Source: Candidatus Heimdallarchaeota archaeon
Lineage (GTDB): Archaea; Asgardarchaeota; Heimdallarchaeia; Heimdallarchaeales; Kariarchaeaceae
NCBI GenBank assembly: GCA_022574115.1
Contig: JACZSS010000104.1
Location: 1 to 7,839 of the forward strand
Length of the DNA: 7,839 bases
Reading direction: 5' to 3'
A program made the translations under genes and the position numbers. Of this stretch, positions 1-6,348 are shown piece after piece (the stretch's first letter is position 1; each line of letters starts with the position of its first letter). Under the pieces are notes generated by a model. The model made no database searches and had not been told where the DNA came from. It saw only the letters and a list, made by a program, of their open reading frames with translations.

Positions 1-1
1 G

Positions 2-283
2 AATCTTGTTTCGTCAATAAATATAGAGGTTGGGGATTTGGTGCATGCGATAGGATTTCTCCAGTCACGTATTAAAAGTATTACCTCTGGACACGTTTCG
101 TCGATTAGTCCCCGTTTGTCATTTACTTTTATAAGTAATACGCATACCCCGCCCGGCTATTCCGGCGGACCACTTATTCGTTTTAATAAACAGGGCAAGG
201 CAGAAATTGTTGGTATTAACACGACAATCTCAGTGCAGTTTGGATTAATTAGTTCAGCTATACGTTTCTCAGTTGGATTCTGA
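2..283 (+). CDS. Trypsin/HtrA-like serine protease, C-terminal part (5' end outside window)
   Basis: The frame is open from the window edge, so this is the end of a longer protein. It reads ...VGDLVHAIGF..., which resembles the VGxWVxAIGNP segment of HtrA/DegP-type trypsin-fold proteases. The catalytic-serine motif follows as GYSGGPLI (Ser codon 161-163), then EIVGINTTIS, matching the xVxGINT strand after the active site. The His and Asp of the triad would lie upstream and cannot be seen. No PDZ domain follows: the frame stops at 281-283, shortly after a segment (SSAIRFSVGF) that could be the last strand of the barrel. The next frame is open from 253 and carries helical coding sequence without a start codon, so the protease may continue into it (see finding). 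A TTG at 38 is not a likely start because homology extends upstream of it. The fold call is fairly firm; substrate and location are unknown. Confidence 0.75.
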   Translation, partial: NLVSSINIEVGDLVHAIGFLQSRIKSITSGHVSSISPRLSFTFISNTHTPPGYSGGPLIRFNKQGKAEIVGINTTISVQFGLISSAIRFSVGF

Positions 284-450
284 ATTCCTACAATCACACT
301 AGGAGGGCCAAGCCAAAAGATGTAGATCGGAAAAAAGTTGAAAAATTTCTAAATATCCTTGAAGACCTTCTTGAAGATGACGAAAATAAGAAAAATACTA
401 ATCTTTTAATCCTGTCCCGCGGAATCGCTCTGAAATCCAAAACGGAAAAA
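253..450 (+). other. In-frame 5' extension of the TPR-like gene without a start codon
   Basis: The frame of the TPR-like gene is open back to the stop at 250-252. It has no ATG, GTG or TTG before 451. From about 325 it reads as charged helical protein (KKVEKFLNILEDLLEDDE, then NLLILSRGIALKSK), which fits the usual helix preceding this TPR family's core. An AGGAGG at 301-306 looks like a ribosome binding site, but the only ATG after it (320) is followed at once by TAG. It overlaps the end of the protease frame by 31 bases. I read this as coding sequence cut off from its start by a frame break, either real or a sequencing/assembly error. Confidence 0.55.
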
Positions 451-948
451 TTGGATCAAAAAGAAGCGAAAGTATTATTGCAAAATCTTCTATACAAACA
501 AGGATTATCATACGATCTAGCTATTGATGCGGTGATGCATTTAAGCGAAATTATGATCCGATCCATTAAATTATCTCATGATACGTCTGAAATTAATCAA
601 TTAAGACAGCTAATCGAAAGATTGGAAACTTTGAATGAAGAAAATCCACCTGCTAATATTAGAGTACAGGCATTAATACTGCAATCAAAATTATCCTATC
701 TTTTAGATGACATCAACGGTTCAATTGTTAGTCTTCAACATGCGAGAAAGTTGGCATTTGACGCAGATCTAGAATTTCTCAAGGATCGAATTGATCAGGA
801 ACAAATTTATTTTGATGAAAACAAAGGATCCCTTCAAAATATTGTTGACAAAGGCAAACGTGTGATCCACACAAGTCAAGAATTGATTGAAGATTACTTA
901 GAATACATCAAAAAGAATTTTGGGTCATTCCATTTAAAAGGTAACTAG
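451..948 (+). CDS. TPR-like all-helical protein (true 5' end unresolved, probably upstream)
   Basis: The 165 residues from the TTG at 451 are predicted almost wholly helical. They resemble the C-terminal section of a TPR family common in Euryarchaeota and Asgard archaea. The recognisable pattern is YDLAIDAVMHLSEIMI, then an I..L..LIERLE helix, then VQALILQSKLSYLL with DINGSIVSLQHARKLA, the latter being a TPR-type helix pair. A charged tail follows. The family's preceding conserved helix (LILSRGIALKSK...) is encoded in the same frame upstream of 451, so the TTG is only the first permitted start codon and probably not the real beginning. I see no convincing ribosome binding site before 451. The gene precedes an SPFH-like gene by 53 bases and may share its transcript. 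TPR proteins serve as protein-binding scaffolds; the partner is unknown. Confidence 0.65.
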   Translation: MDQKEAKVLLQNLLYKQGLSYDLAIDAVMHLSEIMIRSIKLSHDTSEINQLRQLIERLETLNEENPPANIRVQALILQSKLSYLLDDINGSIVSLQHARKLAFDADLEFLKDRIDQEQIYFDENKGSLQNIVDKGKRVIHTSQELIEDYLEYIKKNFGSFHLKGN

Positions 949-1001
949 GAACTACGTCAAATTAAAAATTGTTATCAATCCTCAAATTCAAGTTAATTAG
1001 G

Positions 1002-1394
1002 ATGTCAGAAATCACCGAAGTTGAGTATGAAAACCTAAATGTCATCTCGACTAATGACGGATTTAACGTACAGATCAAGGTGTTAATTCAATATGGAGGA
1101 ACAAATAAATCGGATGTTATCAGTCTGATGAGCAGTGTAGCTAAAAATTACTTCAAGTCTATTTCGTTGATGGAAACACTCAAATTGATCCAAAACGCTC
1201 ATTCTTCAGATTTCAAGGATCTACTACAAACCGAATTTTCCAATCATCAACTCAGTCTCATCGATCTTCATTTCTCCACAATCGACGCTGTTGAACAATC
1301 GAAAGTTGAAATAGATGTTTCTGCCGATCCATCCCTTGAAGGAAGAAAAGAGCAAAAGAAAAAAGGTCTGCTTGGAAAGCTCAGAAAGAAGTAA
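1002..1394 (+). CDS. Small protein with SPFH/band-7-like pattern, function unknown
   Basis: I choose the ATG at 1002 (130 residues) over the TTG at 969, because the extra 11 residues look non-conserved and basic. The first 35 residues read EITEVEYENLNVIST-NDGFNVQIKVLIQYG. This recalls the strand pair of SPFH (stomatin/prohibitin) domains, where a short strand precedes a DG turn and a long strand ends in Y. Two helices follow (about 38-80), then LSLIDLHFSTID, which is placed like the closing strand of that fold. The tail is strongly basic (EQKKKGLLGKLRKK) and could touch nucleic acid or membrane. No N-terminal membrane anchor is seen, unlike typical stomatins. A two-TM protein follows after 10 bases, which may supply the membrane part. 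The SPFH resemblance is by eye only and could be chance. Confidence 0.6.
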   Translation: MSEITEVEYENLNVISTNDGFNVQIKVLIQYGGTNKSDVISLMSSVAKNYFKSISLMETLKLIQNAHSSDFKDLLQTEFSNHQLSLIDLHFSTIDAVEQSKVEIDVSADPSLEGRKEQKKKGLLGKLRKK

Positions 1395-1404
1395 AGTGAT
1401 AATA

Positions 1405-1950
1405 ATGTCCGAGCTCACATTTCCCTTAGAACGCTCTCCTGCAATGAAAATCTTGGGTAATTTATGGACAGGGAAAATATCAGGTCAGATCTTAGTTTTG
1501 GTCCTCCTCGCCATCGGAGTAGCATTCCTCGGCAATCAAGGGTTCAATTTCCTCTCTATTTTCTTTGTCCTCGGTTTCATCCTCCCAACCGCATACTGGA
1601 TTCACAAACGTGTTGTAACTAAAGGAAAGAGGTTAATGGGTGGTTGGTGTGATGTAAAAGTCCAAAAAAACACATTGAGCTACAAAACAGGCTTTCCAAA
1701 TACCATGAATCCAGAATGGCAAGAATTGACTCTTACTAAAAAGAATCGAAATATCATCATTCGGGGTGGAGAGGTTGGTGGCTATCATCTACGAATTGGA
1801 GGTACTGACAAAAATCCGCTCCGACTCGGGCTTTGGGTTAATCTGGAAAATGCAAGGGAAGGGGGGCAACAACTGGCAGATCTCCTAGGCGGAAAAGTCT
1901 CAGAGAAATTATTTAAAGATGATCCTGATGAAAAAATGAAGACGAATTAA
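1405..1950 (+). CDS. Two-TM membrane protein with C-terminal soluble domain
   Basis: The chosen start is the ATG at 1405, 10 bases after the previous stop, with GTGAT at 1396-1400 as a likely archaeal ribosome binding site. An ATG at 1315 would overlap the upstream gene by 80 bases and is unlikely. The protein has 181 residues. Two hydrophobic helices (about 26-43 and 48-66) are separated by a short GNQGFNF turn, so both termini should lie on the same side, probably cytoplasmic given the basic HKRVVTKGKR after TM2. Residues 80-160 alternate short strands (LSYKTGF, WQELTLTKK, NIIIRGG, YHLRIGG) and end in a helix (NLENAREGGQQLADLLG). This layout recalls bacterial PH-like domains placed after two TM helices. 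The tail is charged. It probably forms an operon with the SPFH-like gene. No specific function is recognised. Confidence 0.7.
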   Translation: MSELTFPLERSPAMKILGNLWTGKISGQILVLVLLAIGVAFLGNQGFNFLSIFFVLGFILPTAYWIHKRVVTKGKRLMGGWCDVKVQKNTLSYKTGFPNTMNPEWQELTLTKKNRNIIIRGGEVGGYHLRIGGTDKNPLRLGLWVNLENAREGGQQLADLLGGKVSEKLFKDDPDEKMKTN

Positions 1951-2066
1951 GTCAAGATAACATTTGATACGGTAAATATCTTTCGAATGGGTAGAACCGG
2001 ATTAGAGAGCCAATTAATCTGATCCAATGACTCGCATGGTGTTAAAAACGGTCTTTACAGAAAAAG

Positions 2067-2085
2067 GTGGATACAAAATATCCAC
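2067..2085. repeat. Inverted repeat, 7-bp perfect stem
   Basis: GTGGATA and TATCCAC flank a CAAAA loop, giving a perfect 7-bp hairpin about 120 bases after the stop of the two-TM gene. It could protect or end that mRNA, but no T-run follows directly, so a terminator role is not shown. Confidence 0.4.
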
Positions 2086-2181
2086 AAATATTTTCACCCA
2101 TTCAGTTTGTCAATGCAATTCCCGATCCTCTTTCGTCTTGAAAATCATGGAGCGGGTAAATTTGGAAGGCTCATCATCTAA

Positions 2182-2195
2182 ATTGTATATACAAT
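2182..2195. repeat. 14-base perfect palindrome
   Basis: ATTGTATATACAAT reads the same on both strands and has a TATA-like centre. It sits between convergent genes, so an operator for either flanking cluster is unlikely. Chance is possible in AT-rich DNA. Confidence 0.3.
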
Positions 2196-2437
2196 ATTTT
2201 AAACGCCGAAGTTTGAGGACTTCAGACATTTTGGTGAGATGATGTCACCGCTACTCAATTGAATTTTGGAGAAATTCTTTTGAGCTACTTGTATTTTCTC
2301 GCATGTTTAATCCCCTGTTTTTGTTTTGTTTCCTGAAATCATTCTGCGAAAATGACCAGTCTAGGATTGTGATTAAACAATTGACAATCTTGAATTCAGT
2401 ATTTAAAGTAATGAAGCTGGATTTTGGTATAGACAAT

Positions 2438-2764
2438 TCAATTCATGATATCATTAAGTAATCTTGAAAGAATGGCACTTTCATCGGGCAGGATTATCCC
2501 ATCTTCCTCAGCAAGTTTCGTCAATGCTGGTAGAATGTCTCTAGCTACCAGTTTTATCCGATTTACAAGGTCTTCTTCACTTAAGTCACCATTAATATTA
2601 TCGATCATAGGAAGAAGCTCTGATTCAATAGTAATTAATTTTTCACCGAGTAGCTCAAGAAGAGCTGCTTCATCAGTTGTAATTTGCCCATCTTTGAATG
2701 CAATCTCCGTAGAGGATTCAAGCAATTCTTTAAGAATATTATGAATCATTCGAGCAGTGTCCAT
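2438..2764 (-). CDS. Small helical TerB-like protein with duplicated DG-x-I...DE motif
   Basis: This protein has 108 residues, is acidic, and is predicted all-helical. An internal repeat is visible: AFKDGQITTDEAALLELL (about 22-39) and AEEDGIILPDESAILSRLL (about 85-103), both hydrophobic-x-x-DG-x-I-x-x-DE-x-x-L-L. The DG...E loop joining two helices is typical of TerB-like and similar helical folds, and superficially of EF-hands. The first EF-hand calcium ligands (positions 1 and 3) are absent in both copies, so calcium binding by a standard loop is unlikely. The ATG lies 10 bases after the stop of the GTPase gene, with GAGTGA overlapping that stop as the likely ribosome binding site, so the two are surely co-transcribed. 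A role as partner or regulator of the GTPase is inference from this position. No specific family is recognised with certainty. Confidence 0.7.
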   Translation of the reverse strand: MDTARMIHNILKELLESSTEIAFKDGQITTDEAALLELLGEKLITIESELLPMIDNINGDLSEEDLVNRIKLVARDILPALTKLAEEDGIILPDESAILSRLLNDIMN

Positions 2765-2774
2765 TTATTGTCAC

Positions 2775-4178
2775 TCAGTTTAAATCACTAAGACTCGATA
2801 ACGACTTTAATCTTGATCGTAGGTCTGAAACCAAATCCTTCTTTGTCGTTTTTGGACCACCATCCTCCTCATCATCATCATCGTCACCAGTGTCAGCTGG
2901 AACCATCCCTAGTCCTTGTCGTACCGATCTAACTATTCTCTGAGCATTTTGAAGCATCATTGTTGAGACATCTGTGGCGATTATGGCAATTGCGTACTCA
3001 TCACTCACACGAGCGAAGTAAATATCGAAATCGGATAGGGAAAAGTGACCCAAACATCGGTATTCTATGTCAGCTAAATTTTTGAAAAATTGCTTGGGAT
3101 TGAGAGTCATTACTACCTCCTTTAATGTTCCCAGCCGATCATAATCCACCTCGGATTTACCCACAGCTAGCTTCTGCTCGCCGCTGGTCGAAATAATAGA
3201 TAAAGCAACGATCTCTTCCGATTCCTTCATTCTCCGATTTACTATTTCGGTTAATTTTTCCACGACATTGTCAGAGAGATCAACTAGGTCTTTAGGTGTT
3301 GCTTGTTCAACTGCAGCTTCTTCCGACAGTGTTTCTTCCGATACCTGCGGTGTGCTTATACTGGGCGGTTCTCGACTTGACGGAGCAGGAATTGAGGATT
3401 CAGCCGGAGTTAGGGATGGCGCCACGCTCATAGCCGAGGTAGGTTGGGGAATAGCCTGCTCATCAGTTCTAGGTGTTGGCTTAGGTGCCGGAGCTGGAGC
3501 CGCGCTTCGGTCTGGTGTACCAGGAACTGGGGTAGAGCTAGCTGGACTCAGAGGAACTGGAACTTTATCCTCTGAGACTTCACCCTCTGGAGTTTTTTGC
3601 TTTGTCACCAAACGTCCAGATGGCTCTTCGAAATTCTCAAAATTTTCAAATAACATCCTTTTAACGGCTAAATCTACAGAATTTGAATAGATGCTGGTCA
3701 GATAAAACTTAAATTTTTGTTTTGTGAGCGAATCGGCTTTGCGGTAGAGTCTAGCGGCCTGATAAAAATGAGCTTTGAGTTTACCCGCAATTTCGGGATC
3801 ATACTTGTGGAACAGTACGTAGAGACTTGGGGCTGGATCGACATTTTTCAAAATGTTAAGAATATCAGTAAAATATTCATAGGACTCTTGGATCCGATCC
3901 ATATCCTGAATATCGACAACAAAAATCAAGGCTTTTGTTTGATTAAATACTTCTGGTTTTTCAAGATATGCCTGTCGATAATTTTGTTGCCCGCCTAAAT
4001 CCCAGACACTAAAATCCCTATCGAGGAAATCATGCGCATGCCGTTCAATTCCCCGTGTCGGCGCAATATCACCCAGCTCTTGAGTGTCCATTTCTTCCAT
4101 TGTGGCCTTATAAATTGTTGTTTTGCCTGCTTTATCAAGACCGGCAAAAATCAACTTTGTTGATTGGCGATTGGACAC
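2775..4178 (-). CDS. Rag/Gtr-like small GTPase with proline-rich linker and C-terminal roadblock-like domain
   Basis: This 467-residue protein starts at a GTG; an in-frame stop lies directly upstream, and a GGTG ribosome binding site sits at 4189-4192. The GTPase domain (1-185) has P-loop GLDKAGKT (13-20), switch I APTRG (39-43), switch II WDLGGQ (59-64), HKYD (124-127) in place of NKxD, and TSIYS (161-165). HKxD plus TSI(W/Y) are hallmarks of the Gtr/Rag family, while the P-loop and WDLGGQ are closer to Arf/Arl. Residues 196-295 are a disordered Pro/Ser/Ala-rich linker with about 22 prolines. Residues 301-425 show a helix-strand-strand-helix-three strands-helix order, as in roadblock/LC7 domains, which Rag GTPases also carry. 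A DDDDDEED run (432-438) and a short basic helix end the protein. The catalytic Gln64 is present, so hydrolysis is likely. No membrane anchor or lipidation signal is seen. It is followed by the TerB-like gene. Confidence 0.85.
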   Translation of the reverse strand: MSNRQSTKLIFAGLDKAGKTTIYKATMEEMDTQELGDIAPTRGIERHAHDFLDRDFSVWDLGGQQNYRQAYLEKPEVFNQTKALIFVVDIQDMDRIQESYEYFTDILNILKNVDPAPSLYVLFHKYDPEIAGKLKAHFYQAARLYRKADSLTKQKFKFYLTSIYSNSVDLAVKRMLFENFENFEEPSGRLVTKQKTPEGEVSEDKVPVPLSPASSTPVPGTPDRSAAPAPAPKPTPRTDEQAIPQPTSAMSVAPSLTPAESSIPAPSSREPPSISTPQVSEETLSEEAAVEQATPKDLVDLSDNVVEKLTEIVNRRMKESEEIVALSIISTSGEQKLAVGKSEVDYDRLGTLKEVVMTLNPKQFFKNLADIEYRCLGHFSLSDFDIYFARVSDEYAIAIIATDVSTMMLQNAQRIVRSVRQGLGMVPADTGDDDDDEEDGGPKTTKKDLVSDLRSRLKSLSSLSDLN

Positions 4179-4291
4179 TTAATCTCAACACCCACTGCTT
4201 TGTTTCTTCTAAAATCCTTTTTGATAGCGTAGTAAAAAATCGATAGATCATCACGCATATCTTCTTTAACCCGATTTATTTTTAGTTGTTT
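4179..4291 (-). promoter_or_regulatory. Spacer with likely terminator of the GMC pair and promoter of the GTPase unit
   Basis: On the - strand, a run of six T (4234-4239) lies about 55 bases after the GMC stop and fits an archaeal poly-T terminator. About 55 bases remain before the GTG start of the GTPase gene, enough for a promoter, but no clear TATA box stands out. The two units are probably transcribed separately. Confidence 0.4.
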
Positions 4292-5857
4292 TTACCATTC
4301 CCCAATTTCAATAGCTCTTGAAACCATTGAAAGTATGGTTATCATGGGATTGACCCCAGGAGCGGTAGGTACAATACTCCCATCCATAACAAAAACACCC
4401 GGATAATTATGCATTTCGCAAGTTTGGTCAACCACTGAGGACTTGGTATCCATTCCCATTCGAGATGTTCCAGTAGGATGGGCAGAGAACATCCCAAGCT
4501 GGTTAGGTCCACTTGGTAAGGAATGGACGATTTTTGCATCTACCGTATTCCTGATATCTGTTTTTTGGTTATGTACCGTTAGTACTCTTTTTGCGCCACT
4601 TGCTAAAGCAATCTTAACCGAAACTTCCAACCCTTTTAGTAAATGCCTAAGGTCTGGTTTACTGATTTTATACCTAATAGAAGGCACAAGTCCTAAACTG
4701 AAACTTCCATTTTGTAAATTAAAACCTCTTCTCCATTTAACTTCCCCATTAGACACGGTTGATTTACCATTAGCTCCATCACGAACCAAAGTGATGATTA
4801 CGCCCATGTTATTCAATTGCTTTAATTCCTCCCGTCGTTCAATTCCCATTCCAGGATAGTATGCTCCAGCCAAAAAAGGTTCCAGATCCGGGGTTTCAAG
4901 CCAGAAACCATATCCATTGCCATCCATATTGAGGTATTCATCTACTACAACAGATTGAGGTATACCGGAGGTCGGATACATTTTATCTTCAAAGATTCCA
5001 AACACCCCCGATACTGGGTGTAACTGGAGATGTTTTCCCACAGTACCTCCAGCTGTTAATTTCGATTTCTGCAGCAATAGCGGAGTTGCGATTGCACTAG
5101 CCGAAACAATTGTTTTCTCAGTGTGAACTTCAAACGTGATGAAGCGATCATTTTCTAATGTCATTACCGCGTGAATAACTTGTTTGGAGGAACTCTTGTA
5201 CTTAATCTTAGAGGCTTTAGTTGATGTGAAGATTTCGATTCCTTGTGACAATGCATCTTGTAGATAAGTTAACCTCATGTCCTGTTTGGCATTATAGGTG
5301 CATCCAAGTCCACAATGACCACAGCCAATACAGTTGACGGAATTATTGTACGAGGTATAGGCGTGAAAACCTAGTTTTTCACTACCTTTAAGCAACATTA
5401 AATTCTGTGGATTATGACTTAATTCATCAACTCTGTGGACCTTCAAACGTTCGGAGACTTCTTTACTATGTCGTTGCATCGACCCAAGATCGTACTCGTT
5501 CAACTTAAATTGATTCACCCATTGATCCAAGACATAATCGGGTGTCGCAAGACTGGTCATCCAATTTACTGTAGTGCTTCCCCCATAAACAGATCCCTGA
5601 AGAATAGCCATCGACAAATCATCTGTAGCCTGAGCACCTGATCCCTCATAAAGCCGGGGAACAATCTCCTTTTGCCGTTGAGTAAAATCAGATTGGTTCA
5701 CATATGGTCCTTTTTCCAGGATCACAACAGAATATCCTTTCTTTACTATTTTTGCTGCTGCAATTGAACCCCCAGCTCCACTTCCAATTATACAAACGTC
5801 AGCTTCAACTTTCGAAGACGGATGATATGTTTCTGGAGTAATTAACAAAACATTCAC
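4292..5857 (-). CDS. GMC-family FAD oxidoreductase, long-chain alcohol oxidase-like, with ferredoxin-type cysteine motif
   Basis: This 521-residue flavoprotein probably oxidises an alcohol to an aldehyde or ketone. The FAD-binding Rossmann motif is GSGAGG (25-30), with the ribose-binding acid at E48 in VILEKG. The GSVYGGSTTVNW segment (88-99) is the GMC flavin-contact loop, and the sequence follows the long-chain fatty alcohol oxidase branch. The C-terminal signature HPTGTSRMG (460-468) supplies the catalytic His460, and GVNPM (501-505) the second catalytic residue Asn503. Residues 176-186 read CIGCGHCGLGC, a CX2CX2CX3C spacing identical to a [4Fe-4S] ferredoxin motif. No signal peptide is seen. 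The GTG start overlaps the upstream stop (GTGA); a TTG three codons on, better spaced from GGAGGAGTGA, is an alternative start. The substrate is unknown. Confidence 0.88.
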   Translation of the reverse strand: MNVLLITPETYHPSSKVEADVCIIGSGAGGSIAAAKIVKKGYSVVILEKGPYVNQSDFTQRQKEIVPRLYEGSGAQATDDLSMAILQGSVYGGSTTVNWMTSLATPDYVLDQWVNQFKLNEYDLGSMQRHSKEVSERLKVHRVDELSHNPQNLMLLKGSEKLGFHAYTSYNNSVNCIGCGHCGLGCTYNAKQDMRLTYLQDALSQGIEIFTSTKASKIKYKSSSKQVIHAVMTLENDRFITFEVHTEKTIVSASAIATPLLLQKSKLTAGGTVGKHLQLHPVSGVFGIFEDKMYPTSGIPQSVVVDEYLNMDGNGYGFWLETPDLEPFLAGAYYPGMGIERREELKQLNNMGVIITLVRDGANGKSTVSNGEVKWRRGFNLQNGSFSLGLVPSIRYKISKPDLRHLLKGLEVSVKIALASGAKRVLTVHNQKTDIRNTVDAKIVHSLPSGPNQLGMFSAHPTGTSRMGMDTKSSVVDQTCEMHNYPGVFVMDGSIVPTAPGVNPMITILSMVSRAIEIGEW

Positions 5858-6348
5858 TCCTCCAAATAATCCTTGGGATCTAAGGGTTGAGACCCAAACA
5901 AGAGTGTCGGGGTGATGTGTTCTCGATTGATTGTAACACCCGGATACTCAATTTCGTTCTCTCCTTGCTCAAGTGAGTAATATGCCCATGATGAGAGTGA
6001 TTTGACTGTGACGAAACCAGTTCTAAAAATTGAGATTCTGCTTTCCATCCATCGTCTTAGATAATTGTCTCGCTTCATTTTTGACATTTTATCAAAACTT
6101 CTGTGTGTATGACCCTTAATGATTAGCATAAGTCGGGAAGATATGAATGTGTACAGGGTGTGGATATCCTTTCTTAGGTAACTATCAAGTCCATCAATAT
6201 AAGAATCTAGTTCATAAATGAACTCTAATCCAAGTTCCTGAAACGATACACCAAGGATTGTCTCACCGATTAACAACGCTTTTGGGATTTCCTTTTTCCT
6301 AAAGAACTTTATTTGGGACCTATCTAAATCTTCAAGGAATTTCTTCAC
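5854..6348 (-). CDS. Helical partner subunit matching the N-terminal domain of long-chain alcohol oxidases
   Basis: This 164-residue protein starts at a GTG with an in-frame stop seven codons upstream and no ribosome binding site, so it may be read from a leaderless mRNA. It is mostly helical. The segment SFDKMSKMKRDNYLRRW (84-100), followed by ...S...FRTGFVTVKSLSSWAYYS (to 125) and then EIEYPG (132-137), follows the pattern F..LS...R...L..W..S.....R..F...K.L....YY....IGYPG. That pattern lies N-terminal to the FAD domain in plant and fungal long-chain alcohol oxidases. Here it is a separate gene whose TGA overlaps the GTG of the GMC gene, so the two are translationally coupled and probably form one enzyme. 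A role comparable to the small subunit of gluconate 2-dehydrogenase-type enzymes is possible. No cofactor motif or TM helix is evident. Confidence 0.7.
   Translation of the reverse strand: MKKFLEDLDRSQIKFFRKKEIPKALLIGETILGVSFQELGLEFIYELDSYIDGLDSYLRKDIHTLYTFISSRLMLIIKGHTHRSFDKMSKMKRDNYLRRWMESRISIFRTGFVTVKSLSSWAYYSLEQGENEIEYPGVTINREHITPTLLFGSQPLDPKDYLEE

Larger units (their letters stand above)
1951..2437. other. Convergent intergenic region without a convincing gene
   Basis: These 487 bases lie between the 3' ends of a + strand and a - strand gene cluster. I find no ORF with a recognisable family, no tRNA T-arm signature and no clear poly-T terminator on either strand. It contains a 7-bp hairpin (2067-2085), a 14-base perfect palindrome (2182-2195), a 5-bp hairpin (2233-2249) and a 6-bp inverted repeat (2365-2370 with 2384-2389). 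Confidence 0.5.

Noticed and set aside
2027..2242. 71-residue + strand ORF in the convergent spacer
   Set aside because: It has no recognisable motif, no ribosome binding site and a composition like translated noncoding DNA; it also spans the hairpin and the palindrome.
2251..2436. 61-residue - strand ORF after the TerB-like gene
   Set aside because: It has a TTG start directly after the previous stop, no family resemblance and low-complexity polar content.
3268..3690. 140-residue Gly/Ser-rich ORF on the + strand
   Set aside because: It is the antisense of the proline-rich linker of the GTPase; Pro/Ala/Ser codons read backwards give Gly/Ser/Arg-rich sequence.
4443..4859. 138-residue + strand ORF
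   Set aside because: It is antisense to the C-terminal half of the GMC oxidoreductase.
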